Shown piece by piece: positions 6,626 through 13,779 of a stretch of 15,851 nt of DNA; position 1 is the stretch's first letter, and every line of letters begins with the position of its first letter. The DNA is from JAEXNA01 sp050486105 (GTDB lineage Bacteria > Vulcanimicrobiota > Xenobia > Xenobiales > JADMJV01): assembly GCA_050486105.1 (NCBI GenBank), contig JBJHCR010000132.1, forward strand, positions 1 to 15,851, written 5' to 3'. Position numbers and translations under genes: made by a program. Below the pieces are notes generated by a model. It was not told where the DNA came from and ran no database searches. It was given only the letters and a program-made list of their open reading frames with translations.

Positions 6626-7231
6626 ATGTCCTACGATCTCCCCGTTCTGGTCCTCGACACCGAAACCGGAGGGCTGTCTAGCAAAGACCATTCTCTGCTC
6701 ACAGTGGCCGGCGTTGCCTGGACTCCCGATGCTCCTCCCCGTCCGCTCTTCTCATTGATGGTCAAAGAAGAGCCGCTTTCGACCACTCCCAAGGCTATGC
6801 AAGTGAACCGTTTGGACCTGGAACAGATCAAGCGTGAAGGTTTGAGCCCGAGGCAAACAGTGGAAGCGATCCGCTATGCCTTGGATCAGCACTACGGGGT
6901 CCAACGTCCCCCATTGTGCCTTGCTGGTCACAACATCGGCTTTGACGTAGGCTTCATGCAACGTCTCTACCGCCTGGCAAAGCAAGACTACAAACGCGAT
7001 TTTTCCCGGAAGACCCTGGACACCGTCACCCTATTTCAATTCACCATGGCAGCCGGGGTCCTTCCTCCAGGAAAGGCCGACGGAGACAGCATGTTCCGGG
7101 CCTTTCAAATTCCGCTGGCTGAAGAGCATCGGCACACCGCCTTGGGTGACGCCTGGGCCACGGCGCTAGCACTTTCTCGCATGGCCGACTTGCTCAGAAG
7201 CGGGCGCACTCTTCACAGTATGGCCGGCTAA
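6626..7231 (+). CDS. DEDDh-family 3'-5' exonuclease (DnaQ/RNase T-like)
   Basis: A 201-residue cytosolic nuclease of the DnaQ-like fold that removes nucleotides from DNA or RNA 3' ends with two metal ions. Exo I is LVLDTETGG (Asp11, Glu13); Exo II is AGHNIGFDVGF (Asp107); Exo III is HTALGDAWAT (His170, Asp175), giving the DEDDh subtype. The exonuclease domain fills the protein, with no polymerase, BRCT or helicase fusion. It could be a stand-alone proofreading-like subunit or a nuclease for repair or RNA processing; sequence alone does not decide. The start has only a weak GGAAAG about nine bases upstream. It follows the protease terminator and converges on the Sua5 gene, leaving 15 bases between stops. 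Confidence 0.9.
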   Translation: MSYDLPVLVLDTETGGLSSKDHSLLTVAGVAWTPDAPPRPLFSLMVKEEPLSTTPKAMQVNRLDLEQIKREGLSPRQTVEAIRYALDQHYGVQRPPLCLAGHNIGFDVGFMQRLYRLAKQDYKRDFSRKTLDTVTLFQFTMAAGVLPPGKADGDSMFRAFQIPLAEEHRHTALGDAWATALALSRMADLLRSGRTLHSMAG

Positions 7232-7246
7232 CAGGTCCGAAAGGCT

Positions 7247-8185
7247 TCAATCTCGAGTTGCAGCTCGATTCAGGCGGTCTCGCACCGCCTGCCAGGTCTC
7301 CTGAGGAGGGACAGCTTCAACCCAAAGCTCCGAAGCCCCACTCTGCTCTGCACTCCTCAAAGTGCTGTACAATTGTCGCCCGTAACTCTCCGGCTCCGCC
7401 TCGAGTCGAAAAACGCCCCCATTTTCCATCTGGGGCTGGCAGTCGCTCCAAATGATCGTGGCGGCGTTTATTGGAAGGTTTGCCAGAATGTCCGCCGTGG
7501 ACACCAATCTCACCGGAATTGATGGAGCATAATGACTCTTGAGCCCCCCGGGCACTCCCGGGACCGTCTCGCCGACGGGGTAGACCACCGGTCGGTCGCC
7601 CACCATCTCCAATTCTTCTCTTCCTATGGTGCCGGGACGCAGAATCGAGATCTGCTCTTCCTCCACCCGGACGATAGTGGATTCCAAACCAACTCGGCAA
7701 GGTCCCCCATCCAAAACGGGAAAGGCTGAGCCAAACTCATTTTCTACGTGCTCGGGCGAGGTAGGGCTGACTCGCCCGAAGCGATTCGCCGAAGGGGCAA
7801 CCAGAGGCCGCCCGAGACCAACTAGCAAACCTAGGGTCAACGGATGAGCGGGTGCTCTCACCGCCACCGTGTCACGGCCGCCGGTGATCCGAGGGCTGAC
7901 TCGGTCGGACTTCTCCAAGATCAAGGTCAAGGGTCCTGGCCAAAACGCTTCCATCAGCCTCTCTTCGACCGCGTCGAGAGTCTGCACATAGGGACTCAAC
8001 ATCGACCGACCGCTGACATGCAGAATGACCGGATGATTTGAGGGCCGCCCTTTGAGAATATAGAGTGCCGCCAGGGCCTCTTCACTGTCTGCCACGGCGG
8101 CAAGACCATAGACCGTCTCCGTAGGAACGGCGAGCAGTTCTCCTCGACCCAACCAATGTATGGCTTGCTCTAAAGTGATTCTCAT
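7247..8185 (-). CDS. L-threonylcarbamoyladenylate synthase, Sua5 type
   Basis: It makes threonylcarbamoyl-AMP from threonine, bicarbonate and ATP, the first step of the t6A37 modification in tRNAs that read ANN codons. Of 312 residues, about 1-200 form the YrdC fold: PTETVYGLAA (21-30), LKGRPSNHPVILHV (44-57), WPGPLT (82-87), PSANRFGRVSPT (131-142), STIV (169-172) and RPGTIG (183-188). The linker LKSHYAP (215-221) and the following Rossmann-like domain mark the longer Sua5 form rather than short TsaC. I chose the ATG at 8185 because the family begins just before the first helix (MRITLEQAI); an in-frame GTG at 8245 would add 20 atypical residues. It is divergent from the LOG gene and convergent with the exonuclease. 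Confidence 0.93.
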   Translation of the reverse strand: MRITLEQAIHWLGRGELLAVPTETVYGLAAVADSEEALAALYILKGRPSNHPVILHVSGRSMLSPYVQTLDAVEERLMEAFWPGPLTLILEKSDRVSPRITGGRDTVAVRAPAHPLTLGLLVGLGRPLVAPSANRFGRVSPTSPEHVENEFGSAFPVLDGGPCRVGLESTIVRVEEEQISILRPGTIGREELEMVGDRPVVYPVGETVPGVPGGLKSHYAPSIPVRLVSTADILANLPINAATIIWSDCQPQMENGGVFRLEAEPESYGRQLYSTLRSAEQSGASELWVEAVPPQETWQAVRDRLNRAATRD

Positions 8186-8296
8186 GCTTGATCTGCCTGC
8201 TTGGGCCGCTGCACTTTTCGACCTACAGGGCCTTCGGGCGAACACTTTAACCCTTAGCCAGGCGGAAGGTCAAACCCCAAGAGCGAATATCCCCCC

Positions 8297-9436
8297 ATGG
8301 GATCTTCTTCAGACGACAAACTCCGAATATTTCACAATCTGGCTCGAGACCTAATGCGCAGCATGGAGGGCATGCCGCACAACGAATTGGTCCAACGCCT
8401 CTTGGCCTCAGTGTTGAAAATGTCTGCCGAACATCGTCACGCCGACCTCAAGATCGCGGCCTCAGCCTTGGAAGAAATGGCTCATTCCTTCGACGTGCTC
8501 GAGTTGTTCAACGACCGCCGAAAGGTCAGCCTCTTCGGCTCTGCCCGACTCGACCACAACTCCGACAGCTATCGACAGGCTTATCAATTCTCTAGGGCCA
8601 TCACCGAGAAAGGCTTCATGGTGATCACCGGTGGCGGCCCCGGGATCATGGCTGCTGGAAACGAGGGTGCCGGCCGAGAGAACAGTTTCGGCATGGGGAT
8701 TCGCCTTCCCCACGAACAAGGTGCCAATCCGCATATCGCAGGCGACGAAAAGGATATCAGCTTTAAATATTTTTTCACAAGGAAGCTGGCCTTTTTGCGC
8801 GACTGCCACGCCGTGGTCCTTTGCCCTGGAGGCTATGGGACCCATGATGAGGGATTCGAAACCTTGACTCTCATGCAGACCGGGAAGGCCCAACTTCTGC
8901 CGGTGGTCTGTCTTGCCCCCAACGGGAACCCCTTCTGGAGCAATTGGGAGAGGTACCTCAAGGACACCCTGTTGGCTCAAGGCATGATTGCCGAGCACGA
9001 TCTCGACCTCCATTTGATCACTCACAGTGTGGAGGAAGCTTGCGAGGAGATCGTGCGTTTCTATCGGCGCTACCACTCCATGCGTTTCGATGGCCCCGAC
9101 CTAGTGATTCGCCTGACCGCCCCGATCACCGATGAGGAACTGGAGGCCCTGAACGTCGAATTCTCTGATCTGGTGGCCGACGGCACTATTCACCGCGGAC
9201 CTTCGCCTCACGGAGACAGCTATGATCCTCGCCTCGAAGAACTACCGTCCCTAAGGTTTCATTTCATCCATGGACGCTACGGACGCCTGAGGAAGATGCT
9301 GAACGTCATCAACGACTCACCCACGCCTTGCCCGTCCGTTGCTCCTGAGCACGGCGAGGGAGGTCGCCTACTCACCGAACTCGACGACGGCAAGTCTTTT
9401 GAAGAGAGTTCCTCGTTCGAAGACAACGCCGCCTGA
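8297..9436 (+). CDS. LOG-family protein (nucleotide 5'-monophosphate phosphoribohydrolase type)
   Basis: A 379-residue, probably cytosolic protein. LOG enzymes cleave the base-ribose bond of nucleoside monophosphates, including cytokinin ribotides in plants and AMP or other nucleotides in bacteria. Signatures are VSLFGSAR (77-84), GGGPGIMAAGNEGA (112-125), TRK (161-163) and PGGYGTHDE (177-185), which carry the phosphate-binding and catalytic Arg/Glu residues. It is longer than a minimal LOG (about 190 residues): there is a helical N-terminal extension of about 75 residues and a C-terminal extension of about 130 whose last 40 residues are acidic and Ser-rich, so the exact substrate is uncertain. 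The start has no strong Shine-Dalgarno. It shares a 111-base divergent intergenic region with the Sua5 gene and converges on the HAMP gene. Confidence 0.88.
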   Translation: MGSSSDDKLRIFHNLARDLMRSMEGMPHNELVQRLLASVLKMSAEHRHADLKIAASALEEMAHSFDVLELFNDRRKVSLFGSARLDHNSDSYRQAYQFSRAITEKGFMVITGGGPGIMAAGNEGAGRENSFGMGIRLPHEQGANPHIAGDEKDISFKYFFTRKLAFLRDCHAVVLCPGGYGTHDEGFETLTLMQTGKAQLLPVVCLAPNGNPFWSNWERYLKDTLLAQGMIAEHDLDLHLITHSVEEACEEIVRFYRRYHSMRFDGPDLVIRLTAPITDEELEALNVEFSDLVADGTIHRGPSPHGDSYDPRLEELPSLRFHFIHGRYGRLRKMLNVINDSPTPCPSVAPEHGEGGRLLTELDDGKSFEESSSFEDNAA

Positions 9437-9456
9437 GCAACAGCGCCCGGCAGACC

Positions 9457-9897
9457 CTAATCGGAGGGTATGGAGGGGGCGTCGCCTAAGCTCGCTCCCT
9501 CCAACCGCTGCTGCAATTTATCCATCATTTTATTGAAGGACTCCTCCACGTCTTCGAGGCGATCCCCGGAGCGAAACTCTACTCTTCGACTCAAGTCCCC
9601 AGCGGCGATCTTATCGCAAATAGTCTGCAGTTGAATGTGCGGGCCGGCCACTCGATGAGCGGTCATGACCCCCAATGAGATCACCAATCCGCTCAAAATG
9701 ACCACCATGAGCGTGGAAATCATCTGCAGGCTTTGCAAAGGGAAATCGGGGTCCAAGGCGGCGAAAGTGTGAAGATAGATCAGGTGGTAGCCAAAAACGA
9801 TAAAGACCAGAACCAAGGTGATGGAGATCACCCGGCCAAAATACGGCCAGTGGTACTTTCGGGTTAGAGTGACGTTCTTTAAGGACCGCTTCTCCAT
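9457..9897 (-). CDS. Small two-TM HAMP-domain membrane protein
   Basis: A 146-residue protein. A basic N-terminus precedes transmembrane helix 1 (about 21-43), a short periplasmic loop, helix 2 (about 58-81) and a HAMP domain (about 80-133: HRVAGP, AAGDLSRRVEF, RSGDRLEDVEESFNKMM). HAMP domains relay movement of membrane helices to cytoplasmic output domains, but no kinase, cyclase or chemotaxis domain follows. It may act through a partner or as a small scaffold or sensor. It starts 30 bases after the stop of the upstream Fur-family gene on the same strand, so the two are probably co-transcribed. No clear Shine-Dalgarno is present. Confidence 0.85.
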   Translation of the reverse strand: MEKRSLKNVTLTRKYHWPYFGRVISITLVLVFIVFGYHLIYLHTFAALDPDFPLQSLQMISTLMVVILSGLVISLGVMTAHRVAGPHIQLQTICDKIAAGDLSRRVEFRSGDRLEDVEESFNKMMDKLQQRLEGASLGDAPSIPSD

Positions 9898-9927
9898 GGG
9901 TCTAGGGCGTGCCCCCGAATTGAGGTT

Positions 9928-10320
9928 TCAGTTGCATTCGGGGCAAGACCCATACAGGGTGATGGCGTGGCCGGTCACTTCAAAACCGGGGGGGGTCAAC
10001 TCTTTTAGGTCGCCTGGGCAGGCATGAATGTCGAAAACCTTTTCACAGTCGTTGCATTGAAAATGATGGTGGTGCGCCAAATCTGCAAGCTCATAAAGAG
10101 CCGCAGAGCCGGGGATTTCCACGGCCCGCAAAACTCCCGCCTCCAAAAGCCCTTTAATATTCCTATAGACTGTGGCGATGCCGATGTTGGGAATCAGCGA
10201 AGCTGCATTCTCTCGCACTTCGTCAGGACTCAGAGGACGATCGGATTGAAGAAATACTTGCTGAATAGCGTCTCGTTGCCTGGTCTTTCGCACCTTTCCT
10301 ATTTTGGATGCAGCCTGCAC
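9928..10320 (-). CDS. Fur-family metal-responsive regulator (possibly Zur-like)
   Basis: A 130-residue dimeric DNA-binding repressor. The winged-helix domain has the recognition helix IGIATVYRNIKGLLEAG; the dimerisation and metal domain has YELADLAHHHHFQCNDC and ends in CPEC, giving two CxxC pairs for structural zinc. A His near the C-terminus (TGHAITLYG) is the usual regulatory-site ligand. The His that Fur and PerR usually carry just before the S-x-x-E/D segment is missing here (SDRPLSPDEV), a pattern closer to some Zur proteins; that is an inference. I chose the GTG at 10320 because GGAG (10330-10333) lies nine bases upstream; the GTG at 10326 would overlap the purine-rich site. It is divergent from the DUF3299 lipoprotein, 60 bases away, and heads a unit with the HAMP gene. 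Confidence 0.92.
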   Translation of the reverse strand: MQAASKIGKVRKTRQRDAIQQVFLQSDRPLSPDEVRENAASLIPNIGIATVYRNIKGLLEAGVLRAVEIPGSAALYELADLAHHHHFQCNDCEKVFDIHACPGDLKELTPPGFEVTGHAITLYGSCPECN

Positions 10321-10380
10321 CGGCACCTTCTCCGGGACGATCCAGGAGGGGAGGAAAATCCGAAGAACCCAGGTCCCACA

Positions 10381-11028
10381 ATGCTAGAAAACTTTTGCCC
10401 CTCATCACTTCGAACCGTCTTAGCCGTGCTGGCTTTGCTCTGCTGGACCGGATGCACGCAAAAAATTGAGTCCGAGGTGCCGACAGCTCCATTAATCGGC
10501 GAGGCCATCGACGCTCCCGCTCCCCTGCCTGAAGTCTCCGCGATGCCCGCCCAAGGACTCGGGCTGCGGGAAGCCCCCACCGATCCCGCCGAGAGAGCTC
10601 TGCTAGCAGCCGAAGCCCCCGCTCCGGTGGAGCGCCCGGGTTTTCAACCGGTGACCTTCGGCCTATTGGCCGGCTTTGAGTTCGAGGTGGACCTTGATGG
10701 TCGCCCCACTCCCAATACTAAAGTCCCCGAGGAGATTTCAGCCTTGGATGGTCAAACGGTGGCCGTCTCAGGATTCGCCATACCGATTGAGTTCCAAGGA
10801 GATTCCGTCAGCAGCTTGATCTTGGTGAGAAATCAACTGTTGTGCTGTTTCGGCGAAGAACCGGAACTCAACGAATGGGTTTTCGTCAACATCGAGCCCC
10901 CGGTCCCTCCGGCCAACGACATCCCAGTCACCCTCTTCGGCACCCTTTTCGCCAGCCCCGATGAAGAAAACGGACAGATCATCAGTCTCTATCGAATGAA
11001 TGCCGAAGGTATGGAGGTCATGCCGTGA
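10381..11028 (+). CDS. DUF3299-domain lipoprotein
   Basis: A 215-residue protein. A short basic N-region, a hydrophobic core (LRTVLAVLALL) and WTGC place a lipidated Cys at 25, although Trp at -3 of the lipobox is unusual. A Pro/Ala-rich linker follows, then the DUF3299 region (about 90-215) with ALDGQTVAVSGFAIPIEF, LLCCFGEEPELNEWVFVNI and GTLFASPDEENGQIISLYRM. The paired Cys 155-156 and the N-E-W are conserved features of this domain. Its biochemical function is not established; it is often found with envelope or metal-transport genes. I chose the ATG at 10381 because the longer open frame from 10024 overlaps the Fur gene antisense and lacks a signal. The end overlaps the next gene (GTGA), so the two are translationally coupled. 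Confidence 0.85.
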   Translation: MLENFCPSSLRTVLAVLALLCWTGCTQKIESEVPTAPLIGEAIDAPAPLPEVSAMPAQGLGLREAPTDPAERALLAAEAPAPVERPGFQPVTFGLLAGFEFEVDLDGRPTPNTKVPEEISALDGQTVAVSGFAIPIEFQGDSVSSLILVRNQLLCCFGEEPELNEWVFVNIEPPVPPANDIPVTLFGTLFASPDEENGQIISLYRMNAEGMEVMP

Positions 11029-12143
11029 GACAGGCATCCCAAAACGCCCTAATCGCCACGCTCCTGGCCCTGCTTCTTCCGTTGCTGAGTAGTCCGGTTC
11101 TGGCTTGCCCCTTCTGCGCCCCCGCCGAGGCCGATCTTTACTCGGATGTTGAGTCCGCGCAGGCCGTCGTTCTTGCCAAAAGACTCGAGGCGCGAAAGTA
11201 TCAGGTGACAGAAGTTCTCACTGGAGCGACCTCGGTGGGGAAGGTGATCATTGCGGCAGAACCAAAAAATCGCGACCCAGGAAACGGAACCCTTCTGTTG
11301 ACCACTGCAGGTTCGGCCACTCTTCCCTACTGGTCGGATGCCCCCCGTTATCTGACCGCAAGCGAATTGACCTTCGCCAGACAAGCACTCCAGGTGGCAC
11401 AAAAAAATGAGCAGGCTCGCTGGGACTTTGCGGCCCGTCACCTGGGTCACCCCGCCACTGAGATCGCTTTGTCCGCGTATAGCATTTTGGCCACCGCCCC
11501 TCTCAACGAAGTGCAAGCTCGAGCCACCATAGTCGGGAACGAGAAGCTGAGGTCCTGGGTTCAAGATCCCAAACGGCCCGAAGACCAGCGGGCCCTGATG
11601 CTGCTGATGCTGATCCCGGGCCTGAGTTCGAAGGACCTAGCCTGGGTCGAAGCGGGTTTATTCTCCAACAGCCGCGCCTCCATGGCCCCAACCTTCGGAC
11701 CTCTCATTGTGGCCTACACCAAATTGTCCGGCCCGGCAGGAGTGAAAAAGATCAGCCAACGGTTCTTAGAGCCGAGTCTTCCTCCGGCTCGAACCTTGGA
11801 CGTCACTCGGGCTCTGGCTTTAGTCGTGGAGCGCTCAGGAAGCCCCGACCTTAAGAATGCAGTGGTCGAAGTTTTCAAGGCAGAGTTGCAAAATCCGGAT
11901 CGGGGGGCCTTCGCCATAGCTCCGTTGGCTTTTTGGGAGGTTTATGAAGTGGCCCCACAGGTGGAACGTTTGGGCCAACGAGCCGGCCAAGCGACCTGGA
12001 TCAAGGTCGCAGCCATCAGGTATTTTCGAAGCTTCTCAAACCCCGACTCCAAAGCAGCCCTACAAAGGCTGGCCAAAACGGACGCTGATTTGGTGGCGCG
12101 CATCCAGGATCCGTACCGACGCCAAGATCTGGGAATCGACTAA
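11025..12143 (+). CDS. Secreted CPFC-motif protein with helical C-terminal region
   Basis: A 372-residue protein starting at GTG, overlapping the stop of the upstream gene by four bases (GTGA). Residues 1-27 form a Sec signal peptide (ALIATLLALLLPLL, then SSPVLA). The mature protein starts with CPFCAPAEADL; a CPFC at the very N-terminus followed by a small beta-rich domain (AQAVVLAKRLEARKYQVTEVL) occurs in a family of exported proteins with unknown function. A CxxC there could bind metal or be redox-active. From about residue 120 the sequence is helical, with repeat-like leucine-rich helices suggestive of a HEAT-like solenoid. Coupling to the DUF3299 lipoprotein implies the two act together in the envelope. 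No enzyme motif is visible. Confidence 0.8.
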   Translation: MRQASQNALIATLLALLLPLLSSPVLACPFCAPAEADLYSDVESAQAVVLAKRLEARKYQVTEVLTGATSVGKVIIAAEPKNRDPGNGTLLLTTAGSATLPYWSDAPRYLTASELTFARQALQVAQKNEQARWDFAARHLGHPATEIALSAYSILATAPLNEVQARATIVGNEKLRSWVQDPKRPEDQRALMLLMLIPGLSSKDLAWVEAGLFSNSRASMAPTFGPLIVAYTKLSGPAGVKKISQRFLEPSLPPARTLDVTRALALVVERSGSPDLKNAVVEVFKAELQNPDRGAFAIAPLAFWEVYEVAPQVERLGQRAGQATWIKVAAIRYFRSFSNPDSKAALQRLAKTDADLVARIQDPYRRQDLGID

Positions 12144-12177
12144 AAAGACCACCCAGTTGGAACTGGGTGGTCTTTTT
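12142..12177. terminator. Bidirectional intrinsic terminator
   Basis: Arms 12142-12158 and 12161-12177 are perfect complements (AAAAAGACCACCCAGTT), giving a 17-position inverted repeat with A5 on one flank and T5 on the other, so it can end transcription from both sides. The TAA stop of the CPFC gene lies within its first bases (12141-12143), and the minus-strand glycine-rich gene ends 18 bases beyond it. Confidence 0.9.
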
Positions 12178-12194
12178 CGTCAGAGGCCTGAAAG

Positions 12195-12764
12195 CTAACT
12201 GGCCAAATAAGCCAAGCCGCCTCCGGCGATACCGGCGCCTAGGGCCAACACCGCACCATTGACTCCGGCGACACTGGCACCAGCGATGGTCCCGAGCGCC
12301 ACGCCGGCGCTCATGGTGCCGATGGCTCGTCCCAGGTTCTGGTTTCCACCGGTCTTGCGGGCCACGTTGGCTCCTACATTGCCGAGGAATTTGCCAGTCT
12401 TGTTGGTAACCACTCCACCTACGGTCGCTCCGACCACTCCACCACCCACGGCCCATAAACCGGTGGAGGTAGCGGTGCTGATCAGGGTACCCAGGCTCAA
12501 GGGAGTATTCCCGCTAATGGCCCCGGCGGCCGCCGAAATGACACTGCCTCCAAGTCCGATAGCTCCACCGGTGATGGCGCCGGATATCCCACCGTTCCAA
12601 ACCCCGATCAAAGTGTTGGCGGTGTTGGCCCCTCGAGTAGCCCCACTGCTGAAGCTGTCTACGGCCGATGGCTTTTCTTCGGACTCAGGCTGAGCCACAG
12701 CCGTCTTGGCCGGTGCCAATTTTGTGTTAAGCTGGGAGACGTTTTGACCCACAGTAATATTCAT
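12195..12764 (-). CDS. Glycine-zipper membrane protein, function unknown
   Basis: A 189-residue protein. Residues 1-38 are polar and disordered (Q/E/P/A/S-rich) and contain AVDSFSSG. The rest is extremely rich in Gly, Ala, Thr and Val, with many GxxxG or GxxG patterns in about three membrane-capable stretches: about 52-85, 92-120 and 147-188. Between them lies a polar Lys/Asn loop (NKTGKFLGNV, KTGGNQN). Gly-zipper proteins of this type insert into membranes, form channels, or resemble bacteriocins and envelope lipoproteins; no family can be fixed. A strong Shine-Dalgarno (AAAGGA) lies eight bases before the ATG. The polar N-terminus with D-x-F-S recalls the protease N-termini, a weak similarity. 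Confidence 0.75.
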   Translation of the reverse strand: MNITVGQNVSQLNTKLAPAKTAVAQPESEEKPSAVDSFSSGATRGANTANTLIGVWNGGISGAITGGAIGLGGSVISAAAGAISGNTPLSLGTLISTATSTGLWAVGGGVVGATVGGVVTNKTGKFLGNVGANVARKTGGNQNLGRAIGTMSAGVALGTIAGASVAGVNGAVLALGAGIAGGGLAYLAS

Positions 12765-12865
12765 AAGAAAGATCCTTTCCAGATTCTCGTACTGGAAGTC
12801 TATCGTGGCAGCCTTAAAAAATCCGAAAATGATCTCGGTCTCTTCAGTCCGAAGGTCCTGGCATC

Positions 12866-13567
12866 TTGAACTCTTTCGTCCTCTTGAGCCTGGAACACAT
12901 CGGCGCCCTTGCCTTGGTGGTCCTCTGCAGCCGACTAGCCTTTCGTGCCGGGCTTAGTCGCTACTCTGAGCGCGTCAACCTTGCCACCGGCCTGCTGTTC
13001 GCGGCCTACGGCGCCATCCTTCAAGGATATCGACTGAGAGACGGCTTTCAAGCCGCTGACGACCTACCGTTGTGGTTATGCGACATACTCTTCCTGACGG
13101 TCATCTGGTGCGTCGTGAAGCCCAACAGGCTCGTTCTGTCAGTGACTATCTATTGGGGCTTGGCCGGCACCCTCCAAGCCATGGTTACGCCCGATATCCA
13201 ATACGGATTTCCCAGTCAGGAGTTCGTTCTTTTCTTCCTGGGTCACGGCATGATCGTGGTGGCCGCCTTTTTCTTCCTGGGGCGACATCAAACTTGGTGG
13301 ACCCCCGACTTCCGAAGCCTCGCTGAAGCCTTCGGAGCGCTGCTGGCTTACACTTTAGTGGTGGGAGCGATCAATCTCCTTTTTGGGTGGAACTACGGTT
13401 ATCTCAGCCGCAAACCTCAAGGAGCTTCGATCCTGGATTTCTTCGGGCCCTGGCCCTGGTACGTCTTAGCTGGCCTCGGCCTGGGCCTAATCCTTTTTGC
13501 CGCAGTCCAACGAGGGCTGGCTTTGTTGCTTAGAAAAGCAGCAGCCCAACCCCAGGAATCCTCCTAG
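12866..13567 (+). CDS. TIGR02206/YwaF-family integral membrane protein
   Basis: A 233-residue protein of the inner membrane with about six or seven transmembrane helices. Family hallmarks are LPLWLCDI (near 67-74), WGLAGTLQAMVTPD, LGHGMI, and NYGYLSRKP with FGPWPWY near the end. The family is widespread and uncharacterised. The start is TTG at 12866, ten bases after GAAGG at 12851-12855; no in-frame ATG lies near the expected N-terminus (NSFVLLSLEHIGALAL). It is divergent from the glycine-zipper gene, with a 101-base intergenic region between them. I see no evidence linking the two functionally. Confidence 0.88.
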   Translation: MNSFVLLSLEHIGALALVVLCSRLAFRAGLSRYSERVNLATGLLFAAYGAILQGYRLRDGFQAADDLPLWLCDILFLTVIWCVVKPNRLVLSVTIYWGLAGTLQAMVTPDIQYGFPSQEFVLFFLGHGMIVVAAFFFLGRHQTWWTPDFRSLAEAFGALLAYTLVVGAINLLFGWNYGYLSRKPQGASILDFFGPWPWYVLAGLGLGLILFAAVQRGLALLLRKAAAQPQESS

Positions 13568-13779
13568 CACCGATTTCTGACATTAGCCGAAAAGATACAG
13601 ACAGTTCACGAATCGATAGCTATGACAGACCGGTTCACAGGTAGCATCCACCAGACAGATATACCCTGCCCACATCCTAACTTGTCTCCTAAAAGCAGGT
13701 TAAATCTTATATTTATTTCAATATAGAAAAGTACCCCCTTTGACCGACAGAGCCCCAGGCTCCAAGGACATTCCACCCA
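13568..13779. other. AT-richer intergenic region before the GspF-like gene
   Basis: No coding sequence or terminator is evident. The AT-rich core (about 13690-13740) holds -10-like TATATT (13708-13713) and TATAGA (13732-13737), but no -35 at good spacing (TTGTCT 13682-13687 is 20 bases from the first). An imperfect direct repeat, ACAGAC then GTTCAC, occurs at 13597-13609 and 13625-13638, flanking the palindrome ATAGCTAT (13615-13622), and could be a regulator site. The promoter of the GspF-like gene is probably here. Confidence 0.4.

Noticed and set aside
10024..10380. N-terminal extension of the DUF3299 lipoprotein frame
   Set aside because: It lies antisense to the Fur-family gene and would bury the lipoprotein signal 119 residues into the protein; the ATG at 10381 fits better.
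12259..12693. 144-codon plus-strand open frame, proline- and alanine-rich
   Set aside because: It is the antisense shadow of the glycine-zipper gene, whose Gly/Ala codons read as Pro/Ala/Thr on the other strand.
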